Part shown: piece after piece, positions 37,069-45,557 of the stretch
Layout: each line of letters opens with the position of its first letter
How positions within the stretch are numbered: position 1 is the first letter of the stretch
NCBI RefSeq assembly: GCF_000145275.1
Contig: NC_014393.1
Coordinates: forward strand, 3,100,001 to 3,164,000
Source of the DNA: Clostridium cellulovorans 743B
Lineage (GTDB): Bacteria; Bacillota; Clostridia; Clostridiales; Clostridiaceae
DNA length: 64,000 nucleotides
Direction of reading: 5' to 3'
Program-made: the position numbers and the translations under genes
The notes under the pieces: generated by a model
Seen by the model: the letters and a program-made list of their open reading frames with translations, nothing else
What the model was told of the DNA's origin: nothing
Databases searched by the model: none

Positions 37069-38910
37069 TTATGTTTTAATTATGGCATCAAAAGAACAAA
37101 TTTTTCTACAAGCTCCACACCTTATACATTTATCTGCGTCTATTATATGTCGGCTCCTAACTTGCCCGTTAATTGCATCTACAGCACATACATTCATGCA
37201 CTTAGTGCATCCTTTACAATCATCCGTAATATAATATTTCACTAATGCGTTGCATACACCAGCTACACATTTTTTATACTTTATATGCTCCTCATACTCA
37301 TGTCTAAAATATTTTAATGTGGACAATATAGGATTAGGAGCTGCCTGTCCTAACCCACAAAGAGCAGTATCTTTTATTGTTTTCGCCAAATTCTCCAATT
37401 GATCTAGATCTTCGATTTTTGCCCTACCATTTACGATTTTCTCTAATATTTCCAACATTCTTCTGGTTCCTTCACTGCAAGGAGTACACTTTCCACAAGA
37501 TTCTTCTACTGTAAAATTCAAAAAAAACCTTGCCATATCTACCATACAGTTATCTTCATCCATAACTACCAATCCACCTGATCCCATTATAGCTCCTACT
37601 TGCAATAAAGAATCATAGTCTACAGGTAAATCTAACTTTTCTTCCGTCAAACACCCTCCTGATGGACCACCTATCTGAACTGCTTTAAATTTTCTATTAT
37701 TAGGTACTCCCCCACCTATATCATAAATAATTTCTTTCATGGAAATCCCCATCGGAACTTCTACTAAACCAGTATTTTCAATCTTACCTGTTAATGAGAA
37801 AACTTTAGTTCCTTTGCTACCTTTAGTACCTATTGAACGAAAAAATTCAGCTCCTCTATTAATAATTATTGGAATATTTGCATAAGTTTCAACATTATTT
37901 ATGTTGGTCGGCTTTCCCCATAATCCCTCTTCTGCTGGAAATGGTGGTTTAGATCTAGGCATTCCACGTTTTCCTTCTATAGATGCTATCAAAGCAGTCT
38001 CTTCACCACAAACAAAAGCTCCAGCACCAACTTTAATCTCTATATTGAAAGAGAACACTTCTCCAAACATTTCTTTTCCTAAGAATCCATACTGTTTTGC
38101 TTGATCAATAGCTTTTTCTAATCGTTTAATAGCTAATGGATACTCTGCTCTAACATAAATATATCCTTGGTCGGAACCAATAGAATATGCAGCTATTATC
38201 ATACCCTCAATAACCTTATGTGGGTCTCCTACCAATATACTTTCATCCATAAAAGCACCAGGATCACCTTCATCAGCATTGCAAATAACATATTTTTTCA
38301 CTCCAATACTATCCCTAGCAAGCTGCCACTTAAGTCCAGTTAGAAATCCTCCTCCTCCTCGACCTCGAAGTCCTGAATTCTTAACTTCATCAATTACTTC
38401 CTGAGGCTTCATTTTGGTTAAAACATTACCTACTGCTTGATAACCACCTTTTGATATATAAGCTTCAATACTTTCTGGATTTATTTCACCACAATTTGAT
38501 AACACAAGTTTCTGCTGCTTTCTGTAAAAATTTATATCCTCATAAGAATAGATATCTCTTCCACTAATTTGATTTTTATATAATAATCTTTCTACTTTTT
38601 CTCCATTTATAAGTTGCCTTTCAACTAATTCTTTTATATCCTCAACTTGCACGTTACAGTAAAAGGTTTTTTCAGGATAAATAATTACAATTGGTCCTTT
38701 TTCACATAAGCCATGACAACCGGTTTCTATCAATCTAAACTTATCATCTAGAAAGTTAATAAGTAGTTCTTCTTTTAACTTATCTAGAATTTGTTTACAG
38801 CCACAAGAAATACAGCCAGTTCCTCCACAAACCAATATACGTGTTTTTAGATTTTCTAAATTTTCTTGAAATTCCTTCTGCATTTTTTTTAATTGTTTTA
38901 ACAATTCCAA
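37069..38910 (-). CDS. NuoF/HoxF-like NAD(P)-reducing flavoprotein with ferredoxin-type ends
   Basis: The protein of 613 residues resembles NuoF-like subunits of electron-bifurcating hydrogenases (HydB/HymB). In order: an N-terminal thioredoxin-like [2Fe-2S] domain (CGGTGCISCGC, CHGLC), the FMN/NAD domain (GRGGGGFLTGLKW, NADEGDPGAFMD), an SLBB domain, the [4Fe-4S] motif CGKCTPC with later Cys, and a C-terminal 2x[4Fe-4S] domain (CKGCTKCMNVC, CIRCGACRKIC). GTG 38919 opens the frame but lies inside AAGGAGGTG, so TTG 38910 is the likelier start. It is first in the operon, followed by cooS, cooF, the HoxU-like gene and cooC. Confidence 0.92.
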   Translation of the reverse strand: MELLKQLKKMQKEFQENLENLKTRILVCGGTGCISCGCKQILDKLKEELLINFLDDKFRLIETGCHGLCEKGPIVIIYPEKTFYCNVQVEDIKELVERQLINGEKVERLLYKNQISGRDIYSYEDINFYRKQQKLVLSNCGEINPESIEAYISKGGYQAVGNVLTKMKPQEVIDEVKNSGLRGRGGGGFLTGLKWQLARDSIGVKKYVICNADEGDPGAFMDESILVGDPHKVIEGMIIAAYSIGSDQGYIYVRAEYPLAIKRLEKAIDQAKQYGFLGKEMFGEVFSFNIEIKVGAGAFVCGEETALIASIEGKRGMPRSKPPFPAEEGLWGKPTNINNVETYANIPIIINRGAEFFRSIGTKGSKGTKVFSLTGKIENTGLVEVPMGISMKEIIYDIGGGVPNNRKFKAVQIGGPSGGCLTEEKLDLPVDYDSLLQVGAIMGSGGLVVMDEDNCMVDMARFFLNFTVEESCGKCTPCSEGTRRMLEILEKIVNGRAKIEDLDQLENLAKTIKDTALCGLGQAAPNPILSTLKYFRHEYEEHIKYKKCVAGVCNALVKYYITDDCKGCTKCMNVCAVDAINGQVRSRHIIDADKCIRCGACRKICSFDAIIKT

Positions 38911-39086
38911 CTTTTTCACCTCCTTAGCATCTCTCTTATAGCTAAGTTTTTATCTTATAGATTTTTATATTCCATTTTCTTGATATGCCAATGTGACAAA
39001 TTGAAAATTTATTAATTTTATCCTATCGAGAATATTAGTTTTGTATTATTTATCGATATAGTTTATTAAAATGTAATATTGGAATA

Positions 39087-39127
39087 ATTATACCATAATC
39101 AACAATAAACATATATTGTACAATATA
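39087..39127 (-). promoter_or_regulatory. CO dehydrogenase operon promoter with a perfect 16-bp palindrome
   Basis: On the minus strand an extended -10 motif TGGTATAAT (39095-39087) is preceded by a poor -35 region. The perfect palindrome TATATTGTACAATATA (39112-39127) overlaps the -35 position, where an activator or repressor would bind. The operon start is about 175 bases downstream. The regulator is not identified. Confidence 0.5.
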
Positions 39128-39272
39128 AACAATTATTTTTGTAATATAGACAAATTTTTACCATATATTAGCCAATTACTTTATCATTATTTCTATATAT
39201 CCGTTGTAATTTATCCATTCTTCATCATATTCTTAAATTGACAAATTAACATCAAAAAGACTAATCTTAATG

Positions 39273-39292
39273 AGAGATTAATTATAATCTCT
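39273..39292. promoter_or_regulatory. perfect inverted repeat
   Basis: AGAGATTA and TAATCTCT are perfect arms around four bases. It lies in the 470-base gap upstream of the CO dehydrogenase operon. Operator or small hairpin; function unknown. Confidence 0.35.
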
Positions 39293-39381
39293 TTACCTAA
39301 AATTAGCCTAATTTACAATTATCAAATATAATAATAGTTCTTGGTTCTACTGAATTCCTTCACAAAAGTAAAACTTAATTT

Positions 39382-39519
39382 TTACACATAAATCATATAG
39401 CTTTTAGCACTTTCCATCAAATCAACGCGGTCAACTATAATTGTATCATTTTCACTAGTGATAGATTGAATATAAAAGGGTTCAGTAATAACTAATACCT
39501 CTTTTTCATATTGATACAT
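39382..39519 (-). CDS. short frame, possibly the tail of the next gene after a frameshift
   Basis: A 45-codon frame from ATG 39519, or from an in-frame TTG 39534, follows immediately after the 39527-39757 gene in another frame. Joined by a one-base shift the two would give a protein of about 125 residues. Composition is protein-like (YEKEVLVITEPFYIQSITS), but I recognise no family. Confidence 0.3.
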   Translation of the reverse strand: MYQYEKEVLVITEPFYIQSITSENDTIIVDRVDLMESAKSYMIYV

Positions 39520-39526
39520 TTCATTT

Positions 39527-39757
39527 TCATACAACGCCTAAATATCTAACGATTTTTGAAAAAGACGTAATTTTATTACAATAATATTTATTAATATCAT
39601 TTTCTATCTTTAATATAATATTAGGCGCAAAGATTCCCCTGTAAATTACGTCCTCTAATATTTTTGATTGTTTCTTAACTATTTCAGCTAAATTCCCAGT
39701 TATTAAATTGCCTTCTATATAGATATCAAAATTTAGTTTTTCCTCAAAAGTATGCAT
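39527..39757 (-). CDS. small hypothetical protein overlapping galM
   Basis: A 76-codon frame starts inside the last codons of galM with a 14-base overlap and no good ribosome site, so it could be translated only by coupling. The predicted protein is acidic at the start and basic at the end (NKITSFSKIVRYLGVV). No family recognised. It may be the first part of a frameshifted gene that continues at 39519-39382. Confidence 0.35.
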   Translation of the reverse strand: MHTFEEKLNFDIYIEGNLITGNLAEIVKKQSKILEDVIYRGIFAPNIILKIENDINKYYCNKITSFSKIVRYLGVV

Positions 39758-40844
39758 CCTGAATTAATACATCATTACCATTTTCTCTAATAGAAAATTT
39801 ATAAATAGTTGTATAATTATAATGTGCTTCTGCTTTTAATATCGATGATGAAAGATGATTGTGCTTTAATAAATTAGGAAAATATTGAGTCTCCAAGCAT
39901 AGTCCAGAATTTCTAAAATACTTTGAACCATCTTTCCCATGTTCCAATACATTAAGATAATTTCCAGAATAAAATTGTATCCCAGGCTTTGTGGTATATA
40001 CCTCCATAACTCGACCACTATCTTCGTCAAAAACTTCTGCTGCTTTTTCTGGACTTTTGCCACTGACATTTAGAATATAATTATGATCATAACCATGTCC
40101 ATTTATTATTTGTTCATAGTCACTAAATATCTCAGACCCTATAACTTTCTCCTTCGTAAAATCCAAAGGAGTTCCAATTACATTTTTAATTTCACCAGTA
40201 GGTATACTCTCCTCATTTATTGCAGTAAACTTGTCTGCATCAATTTTCAATTTATGATTTAAAATATTTCCTGATGAATGACCAGATAAATTAAAATATG
40301 AATGATTTGTCAAGTTTACCACTGTATCCTTATCAGATACGGCAAAATAATTAATCTCAAGAGCATTATCATCGTTTAACTTGTATCTAACTTTAACTTT
40401 TAGATTTCCTGGATACCCCTCTTCACCATCTTTACTAATATAAGACAGTTCAAGATATTCACCTTGTCCATACATTACTATTTCTGCATTCCAAAGAACC
40501 TTATGAAATCCATTAATTCCACCATGAAGATGATTTTTCCCTTCACTGCTAGTTAATTTGTATATTTTTCCATTTACCTCAATAGTAGAATCTTCAATTC
40601 TGTTAGCATGCCTACCTATAATAGCTCCAAAAAATGGAGGGTTTTCGATATATCCTTCTAGACCTTCATAGCCTAATACAAGATCATCAATCTTACCATT
40701 TTTATCCGCAACTATTAAAGAAACAATTATACCTCCAAAATTAATTATTTTAACCGACATATTGTTATTATTACTTAAAGTAAAAATATCAACATTCTCC
40801 TCCTTTGATGTTTTTCCATAAAAATCTCTTATAATACTCATCAT
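39744..40844 (-). CDS. galM: aldose 1-epimerase (mutarotase)
   Basis: The 366-residue protein has the length and motifs of GalM: Arg and His in GRHANRIE and LHGGINGFHK, catalytic His in VNLTNHSYFNL, Asp in HGYDHNYIL, and catalytic Glu near LCLETQYFPN. It interconverts alpha and beta anomers of aldoses in the cytoplasm, which speeds entry of xylose, arabinose or galactose into metabolism. GAAAGGAAA precedes ATG 40844. A cre-like site lies about 105 bases upstream. It is the last gene of the pentose locus and follows a dead xylulokinase fragment. Confidence 0.93.
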   Translation of the reverse strand: MMSIIRDFYGKTSKEENVDIFTLSNNNNMSVKIINFGGIIVSLIVADKNGKIDDLVLGYEGLEGYIENPPFFGAIIGRHANRIEDSTIEVNGKIYKLTSSEGKNHLHGGINGFHKVLWNAEIVMYGQGEYLELSYISKDGEEGYPGNLKVKVRYKLNDDNALEINYFAVSDKDTVVNLTNHSYFNLSGHSSGNILNHKLKIDADKFTAINEESIPTGEIKNVIGTPLDFTKEKVIGSEIFSDYEQIINGHGYDHNYILNVSGKSPEKAAEVFDEDSGRVMEVYTTKPGIQFYSGNYLNVLEHGKDGSKYFRNSGLCLETQYFPNLLKHNHLSSSILKAEAHYNYTTIYKFSIRENGNDVLIQDAYF

Positions 40845-40948
40845 AATATTTCCTTTCTACAACAGCCTAATTTAAATAATATTATTTTATAAACTACTTA
40901 TTTCTTGGAACTTATCTTTTAAACAGTAGTATAGTAATGAAAAATCGA

Positions 40949-40962
40949 CGTAAACGTTTTCA
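40949..40962 (-). promoter_or_regulatory. cre-like site upstream of galM
   Basis: On the minus strand TGAAAACGTTTACG matches the CcpA consensus at 13 of 14 positions. It suggests carbon-catabolite control of galM. Confidence 0.55.
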
Positions 40963-41026
40963 ATAATTTCTATACTGTATCTTCTATCTTTATTAATGCT
41001 TTATTTTCAGTGTATTTTTATAACTT

Positions 41027-41300
41027 ATATTGTCCAAGTTCATATTCTAAATAATCACATTGCTTTTTTGTTCTTTATTACATCTTAAAGTAGCATGCAT
41101 TAAAACTCTATCATTTTCATCTAATGCAACTAATCCATGCATTTGTGCCCTTAGTCTGATTTCACTGATATTTTCTGCTTTAACCTAACCTTTGTCTAAG
41201 ATTTCTTTTAGCGATTCTTTAGTTTCATTCCATCAATCTTCTGCGAATTGTTCTTACCACCCATCATTTACATAGCTTACCCATAACTTTTAGAAACACT
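41027..41300 (-). pseudogene. decayed xylulokinase fragment
   Basis: One minus-strand frame reads VSYVNDGW, stop, EQFAED, stop, WNETKESLKEILDKG, stop, then VKAENISEIRL and AQMHGLVALDENDRVL, and after a further frameshift CDYLEYELGQ. The run GW-EQ-ED-WW, then QMHGLV-LDE, then CDYLN is the signature of the N-terminal third of xylulokinase (XylB, FGGY family). At least three stops and one frameshift break it, and both ends are missing. It lies where an intact xylB would be expected in a xylose operon. Confidence 0.75.
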
Positions 41301-41435
41301 ATTAATTTGCATATATGATATTTGCGCTCTCTTTATGAATCTGCTCACAATATAAAAACATAATAGTTACTATATCTTTACTAATAAGAAAATCAGTGCA
41401 TGCTCTTGTATTTTTAGTTTGTCCATCATCTGTAG
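41301..41435. other. short gap beside the xylulokinase remnant
   Basis: No gene or hairpin recognised. It may hold further eroded coding sequence. Confidence 0.3.
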
Positions 41436-42245
41436 CTATGATTTAATCAATGTTTTCTTAAATTCTTTTATAGAACTACCAGTATACTTTTTAAAACAAG
41501 TACTAAAGTAATTTGGATCATCTATACCTATTTTTCTAGCTATTTCACTTGATTTCGCATCTGAGTTTTTAAGCATATCCATAGCAATTTTCATCCTTAC
41601 ATTAGTAACATACTCTGAAAAATTATTGCCAGTTTTTAATTTAAATATCCTGCTTAAATAGCTTGAATTAACATAAAAATGTTCTGATACAAATTTTAAT
41701 GATAAATCAACATTGGATATATTCTTTAATATAAATTTCTTTACATCTTCGATATTTAATGCTTTATCTTCATATTTTTCATTTTCATTTAAATTCACAA
41801 TATCCCCAAAGGTACTTAGTCTATCTTTAGCTTGTCTATAATCCTTTTCCTTTAATCTTTCATTTAATATGCTCTCTTTCAATTTTAAAACTGTTTTTTT
41901 TAATTCATCGTCATTTATAGGTTTAAGTATAAAGTCACTTACTCCAACCTTTATAGCTCTTTTAGCATATTCAAACTCATCATAGCCAGTTATTACAACA
42001 ACTTTAATATTGGGATACTTATCTAAAATATAATTACTCATATCTAGTCCATCAGTTGAAGGCATACATATATCAGTTAAAACAATATCTGGTTGATTTT
42101 CTTTTATTATTTCTATAGCTTCTTCTGAATTAGAAGCTTCTCCTATTATCTCAACACCAATTTTGTTCCAGTCTATGCAATTTTTTATTAGATTTCTAAT
42201 TAAATATTCATCATCGACTGTAATCATCTGTATCACATTATTCAT
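41436..42245 (-). CDS. YesN-type response regulator (receiver + AraC DNA-binding domain)
   Basis: The 269-residue protein has a receiver domain (about 5-125) with the acidic pair in TVDDEYL, acceptor Asp in IVLTDICMP and Lys in ILKPIND. A short linker and a C-terminal AraC-type DNA-binding domain (about 165-265, IARKIGIDDPNYFSTCFKK) follow. It pairs with the YesM-type kinase immediately upstream, with only three bases between stop and start. Such pairs usually control polysaccharide or sugar uptake genes. Likely targets are the transporter and xylosidase genes upstream; this is inferred from position. Confidence 0.92.
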   Translation of the reverse strand: MNNVIQMITVDDEYLIRNLIKNCIDWNKIGVEIIGEASNSEEAIEIIKENQPDIVLTDICMPSTDGLDMSNYILDKYPNIKVVVITGYDEFEYAKRAIKVGVSDFILKPINDDELKKTVLKLKESILNERLKEKDYRQAKDRLSTFGDIVNLNENEKYEDKALNIEDVKKFILKNISNVDLSLKFVSEHFYVNSSYLSRIFKLKTGNNFSEYVTNVRMKIAMDMLKNSDAKSSEIARKIGIDDPNYFSTCFKKYTGSSIKEFKKTLIKS

Positions 42246-42248
42246 TAG

Positions 42249-44045
42249 TTAATTCACTTCCTTTTTATGAATTTTAATTATTATTTTAGTTCCAACATCT
42301 TTTTCACTTTTAATAATAAATTCGCTCTTAGCACCATAAAATACTCTTAGCCTTTCTTTTGTAGCTCTAACTCCGATCCCAGAAGTTCTGCCGTCCATAA
42401 GCTCTTTAATTTTTGATTCATCTATTCCACAGCCATTATCTTCAACACTCAGTACAATCTTCTCCCCTTCTTCATAGGTAGAAATTTTTATCATTCCCTT
42501 TTCTACTTTACTTCTAAGCCCATGATAAATAGAGTTTTCTACCAAAGGTTGTAACACTAACTTTATTATTTTAAATTCATTGCAGTTTGGATCTAAGTTA
42601 TATTGGACGTCAAACTTATCATTATATCTTATATTTTGGATTACCAAATAACTCTTTATAGTATTTATCTCTTCTTCAATTGTTATTACATCTCGCCCAT
42701 TGCTCAAACTTGTTCTATAAAATGTTCCTAAAGCTTTTACAATCTGATATACCCTTTTATTTTCCCCTGATAATGCTAGGGAACTTATGGAATCGAAAGT
42801 ATTATATAAAAAATGAGGTTTTATTTGTGACATCAACAAATCTAATTCTGCCTTCCTTTTAAACAACTCATCTTCTCTTATTTTATCTAAGAGGAACTGA
42901 ATATTTTGAACCATAATATTATATACTTTCTTCAGTTCTCCAACTTCATCATTGTAGGTTTTTCCCTCAACAATTTTAAACTCTCCATTTTTTACATCTT
43001 TCATTGACTTATGAAGTTTTGTTAAAGGCTTTGTAATCATGTTTGATATTCCAATTGCGCCAAAGACAATAAGTAAAAGACTAATGCTTATAAAAACTAC
43101 CATAAAATTTTTTGTATATTTTGATTGTTCACTTAATTGACTATATTCACTGATACTAATTAAATTCCAATCATACTTTTCCATTTTTATATTTGATATA
43201 ATGTAATCTTTGTAATTCAAATTTTTAATAACAAAGCCTTTATTTTTAGCAGAATATTTTTCATTTTCTGCCACTTTTAATATATTTTCTTCTATATCGG
43301 GCTTTGTTATAACTTCACCATTTTCATTTTCTATAATTAATTTGGTGCCATATTGATTGCTTACCTTTACAATATAATCGTAGAAGGCATTTTCATTAAT
43401 ATTTATAATTAATACTCCTACCTTTTCTTGAGTATTAATATCATTTATTATTCTTATAAAAGAGACATATGATTCATAATTACCCGTCTTATTATGAAAC
43501 AATCCCCCTCCATTTAGCTTTAAGATATAACCACCATTTTCATTTAAAACTTCGTTATACCACTCCATATTTCTAATTTGATCAACTGTAAAGCTTTTAT
43601 AAGTATTATTTTCAGAGTAATATTTATTGCTGTAATTATCTAATATATATATAGATGCAATATATGGGTTGAAATTTGTAAACTGAGAGAGATATTTATT
43701 AATATTATTTTGAGCCTCTAAATCAGACTTAAGATTAGTGTTTTTTAAACTATTTTGGACATCATCACTAGATACGATCATTTTCGAAGCATTAGAAACA
43801 TTATCAATTATTAGGTTTATACTTGCTTTTGTACTTTCTAAAGCTTCGAAGGAACCTTGCTTTATTTTTTCCGTCATATAAGTTCTATTAATTTTCCCAT
43901 AGGTAAAGTTAAGTACTAAAGTTGCTATTATAAAAATTACTGAAAAATATATAATTATCTTTAAACTTATTTTTAAATTTAAGTATTTATTTTTTAAGCT
44001 AGTAAATATATCTCTTAATTTAAAAATATTTAATCTACAAATCAT
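42249..44045 (-). CDS. YesM-type sensor histidine kinase
   Basis: The 598-residue membrane kinase has two transmembrane helices (about 27-48 and 305-330) around an extracytoplasmic Cache-like sensor domain, then HAMP, the His_kinase domain with the phospho-accepting His in SQIKPHFLYNTFDS, and an ATPase domain (LQPLVENSIYHGL, DNGCGID). This build is typical of LytS/YesM kinases that sense sugars, often together with a solute-binding protein. Here the gene directly upstream encodes such a protein. The ribosome site GGAGG lies in the end of that gene, about 15 bases from ATG 44045, which is long; the first residues may be mis-set. Confidence 0.92.
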   Translation of the reverse strand: MICRLNIFKLRDIFTSLKNKYLNLKISLKIIIYFSVIFIIATLVLNFTYGKINRTYMTEKIKQGSFEALESTKASINLIIDNVSNASKMIVSSDDVQNSLKNTNLKSDLEAQNNINKYLSQFTNFNPYIASIYILDNYSNKYYSENNTYKSFTVDQIRNMEWYNEVLNENGGYILKLNGGGLFHNKTGNYESYVSFIRIINDINTQEKVGVLIININENAFYDYIVKVSNQYGTKLIIENENGEVITKPDIEENILKVAENEKYSAKNKGFVIKNLNYKDYIISNIKMEKYDWNLISISEYSQLSEQSKYTKNFMVVFISISLLLIVFGAIGISNMITKPLTKLHKSMKDVKNGEFKIVEGKTYNDEVGELKKVYNIMVQNIQFLLDKIREDELFKRKAELDLLMSQIKPHFLYNTFDSISSLALSGENKRVYQIVKALGTFYRTSLSNGRDVITIEEEINTIKSYLVIQNIRYNDKFDVQYNLDPNCNEFKIIKLVLQPLVENSIYHGLRSKVEKGMIKISTYEEGEKIVLSVEDNGCGIDESKIKELMDGRTSGIGVRATKERLRVFYGAKSEFIIKSEKDVGTKIIIKIHKKEVN

Positions 44046-44055
44046 AGTTTTAATT

Positions 44056-45324
44056 TTATTCCTCCAACTTTTTCATTTCTTCAGCAAATTCCTCAGAACT
44101 TATCTTTTTCTGGAATAACTTATAGACTAGCTCCTTGTGCTTATTTCCTTTTTCTTCACCTAAGTATATATCCCAATATAAAAGGTATTTTCCATTCTCA
44201 GTCATCTTTCTTAATTCCTTAGAAAGTTTATTTACATTTGTTTCATCATAATCGTATTTCCAAGCAGGCAAACCTGAACCAAACTCATAGTAATTTTTCG
44301 AGAGATTTTTACATATAAATTTTATAGCCTGAACAGCTTCATCTTTATATGGTGAGTTGGTGCTTACCATTAAATAGTCAACAGCTCCACCTAAAAACTC
44401 ATTATTATTTCCTTTACCATCTGTCATTATAGGAAAAGTTTTAACCATAATTTTATCTTTTATTAAAGAAGTTTCCGCTTGTATTTCTCCTGTGAGCCAA
44501 TTTCCTGTAAAATACATTGCTACTTTTCCTTGTTTAAAAAACACTTCCGACTCATCTCTCATAGCCCTTATGTTTGACTCATCAAATGCCTCTATATCTA
44601 TAAGTTCCTTTAATCGATTAGCTGCATTTAAATATATATTACTTTTATCATTACCTGAAAGTGCACTCTTACAACCTTCTATTCCTCCATCTCTAAGAGC
44701 TAAAATATCATAATATAAAGTACCAGTCCATTTATCTTGCTCACCAACTAATAGTGGAGTTATACCTTTTTGTCTAAAAGCCTTTACAACATCTAGAAAT
44801 TCATCGTAGTTGTCTGGTATTTTAATGTTTGCTTCTTCAAACAATTGAGTATTTATATAAAATGTACCTACAGAAAAAGTAAGAGGAAGTCCATATATTT
44901 TATCATAATAAGTTACATTGCTTAACATACCCTCATTAAGTTCATCCATTACACTATTATCTAAATATTCATTAATAGCTAGCACTTTCCCCGAATCTAT
45001 TAATGGTTTAGAAAAATTCCCACCCCATGAATAAAATATATCTGGTAATTCATTAGTAGCAAAGGCAGTCTTTAATTTTGTTTTATATTTTTCATTTTCA
45101 ACGCTTTCAACCTCAATTTGAACATTAGGATTATTTTTATTCCACTGATTTATAATGTCTCCAATAATAATTGAATTATTATCCTGAGATCTTTGTGCCC
45201 ATATATGCCACATCTTAAGTGTTATTTTTTGACTTTTACTGAAATTGTTTTCAGTGTTTTTATAGCACCCTTGAAGACTTAAAAAAAATAATAATATTAA
45301 AAACACTGAAATTAACTTTTTCAT
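44056..45324 (-). CDS. sugar-binding lipoprotein, likely sensor partner of the two-component system
   Basis: The 422-residue family 1 extracellular solute-binding protein has a lipoprotein signal (hydrophobic core, lipobox LQGC near residue 20) and the fold pattern of maltose/oligosaccharide binders (LKMWHIWAQ, LPDIFYSWGG, VAMYFTGNW). It has no adjacent CUT1 permease genes, and the operon continues with kinase and regulator. This makes a sensing role more likely than transport, as with sugar-binding proteins that load YesM/LytS-type kinases. Ligand unknown; a xylo-oligosaccharide would fit the locus. Confidence 0.87.
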   Translation of the reverse strand: MKKLISVFLILLFFLSLQGCYKNTENNFSKSQKITLKMWHIWAQRSQDNNSIIIGDIINQWNKNNPNVQIEVESVENEKYKTKLKTAFATNELPDIFYSWGGNFSKPLIDSGKVLAINEYLDNSVMDELNEGMLSNVTYYDKIYGLPLTFSVGTFYINTQLFEEANIKIPDNYDEFLDVVKAFRQKGITPLLVGEQDKWTGTLYYDILALRDGGIEGCKSALSGNDKSNIYLNAANRLKELIDIEAFDESNIRAMRDESEVFFKQGKVAMYFTGNWLTGEIQAETSLIKDKIMVKTFPIMTDGKGNNNEFLGGAVDYLMVSTNSPYKDEAVQAIKFICKNLSKNYYEFGSGLPAWKYDYDETNVNKLSKELRKMTENGKYLLYWDIYLGEEKGNKHKELVYKLFQKKISSEEFAEEMKKLEE

Positions 45325-45409
45325 GCAATCACCTCAAAGATAATATAATGGTTTTTAACTAACTTTATTTATATAGTAAAACATTATATATAAATTATTC
45401 ATTATAGAT

Positions 45410-45437
45410 ATTAAATATTAAATATTAAATATTTAAT
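45410..45437. repeat. heptanucleotide tandem repeat
   Basis: Three copies of ATTAAAT are followed by ATTTAAT, about 90 bases upstream of the lipoprotein gene start, probably in its promoter region. Slippage could alter promoter spacing. Confidence 0.6.
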
Positions 45438-45515
45438 TTATTAACGATCTAGTTCAAATTTAAATTGGATTTTTCTTATCTTTGTTCACTTAGTAAAAAC
45501 TTAAATATGACTAAA

Positions 45516-45547
45516 GGCAAGGATTTTAAATATAAAAATTCCCTGCC
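45516..45547 (-). terminator. terminator of the transporter-xylosidase operon
   Basis: GGCAGGGAATTTTTA pairs with TAAAATCCTTGCC on the minus strand, followed by TTT. The T run is short. Confidence 0.5.
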
Positions 45548-45557
45548 AAGTGTCAAG

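Noticed and set aside
32567..38910. Acetyl-CoA synthase (Wood-Ljungdahl) cluster or hydrogenase
   Set aside because: No AcsB, corrinoid protein or H-cluster hydrogenase domain is present; the iron-sulfur protein at 33809 is only the N-terminal module.
45410..45437. CRISPR-like or larger repeat array
   Set aside because: Only a 7-base unit repeated four times, with no spacers; I saw no CRISPR array anywhere in the window.
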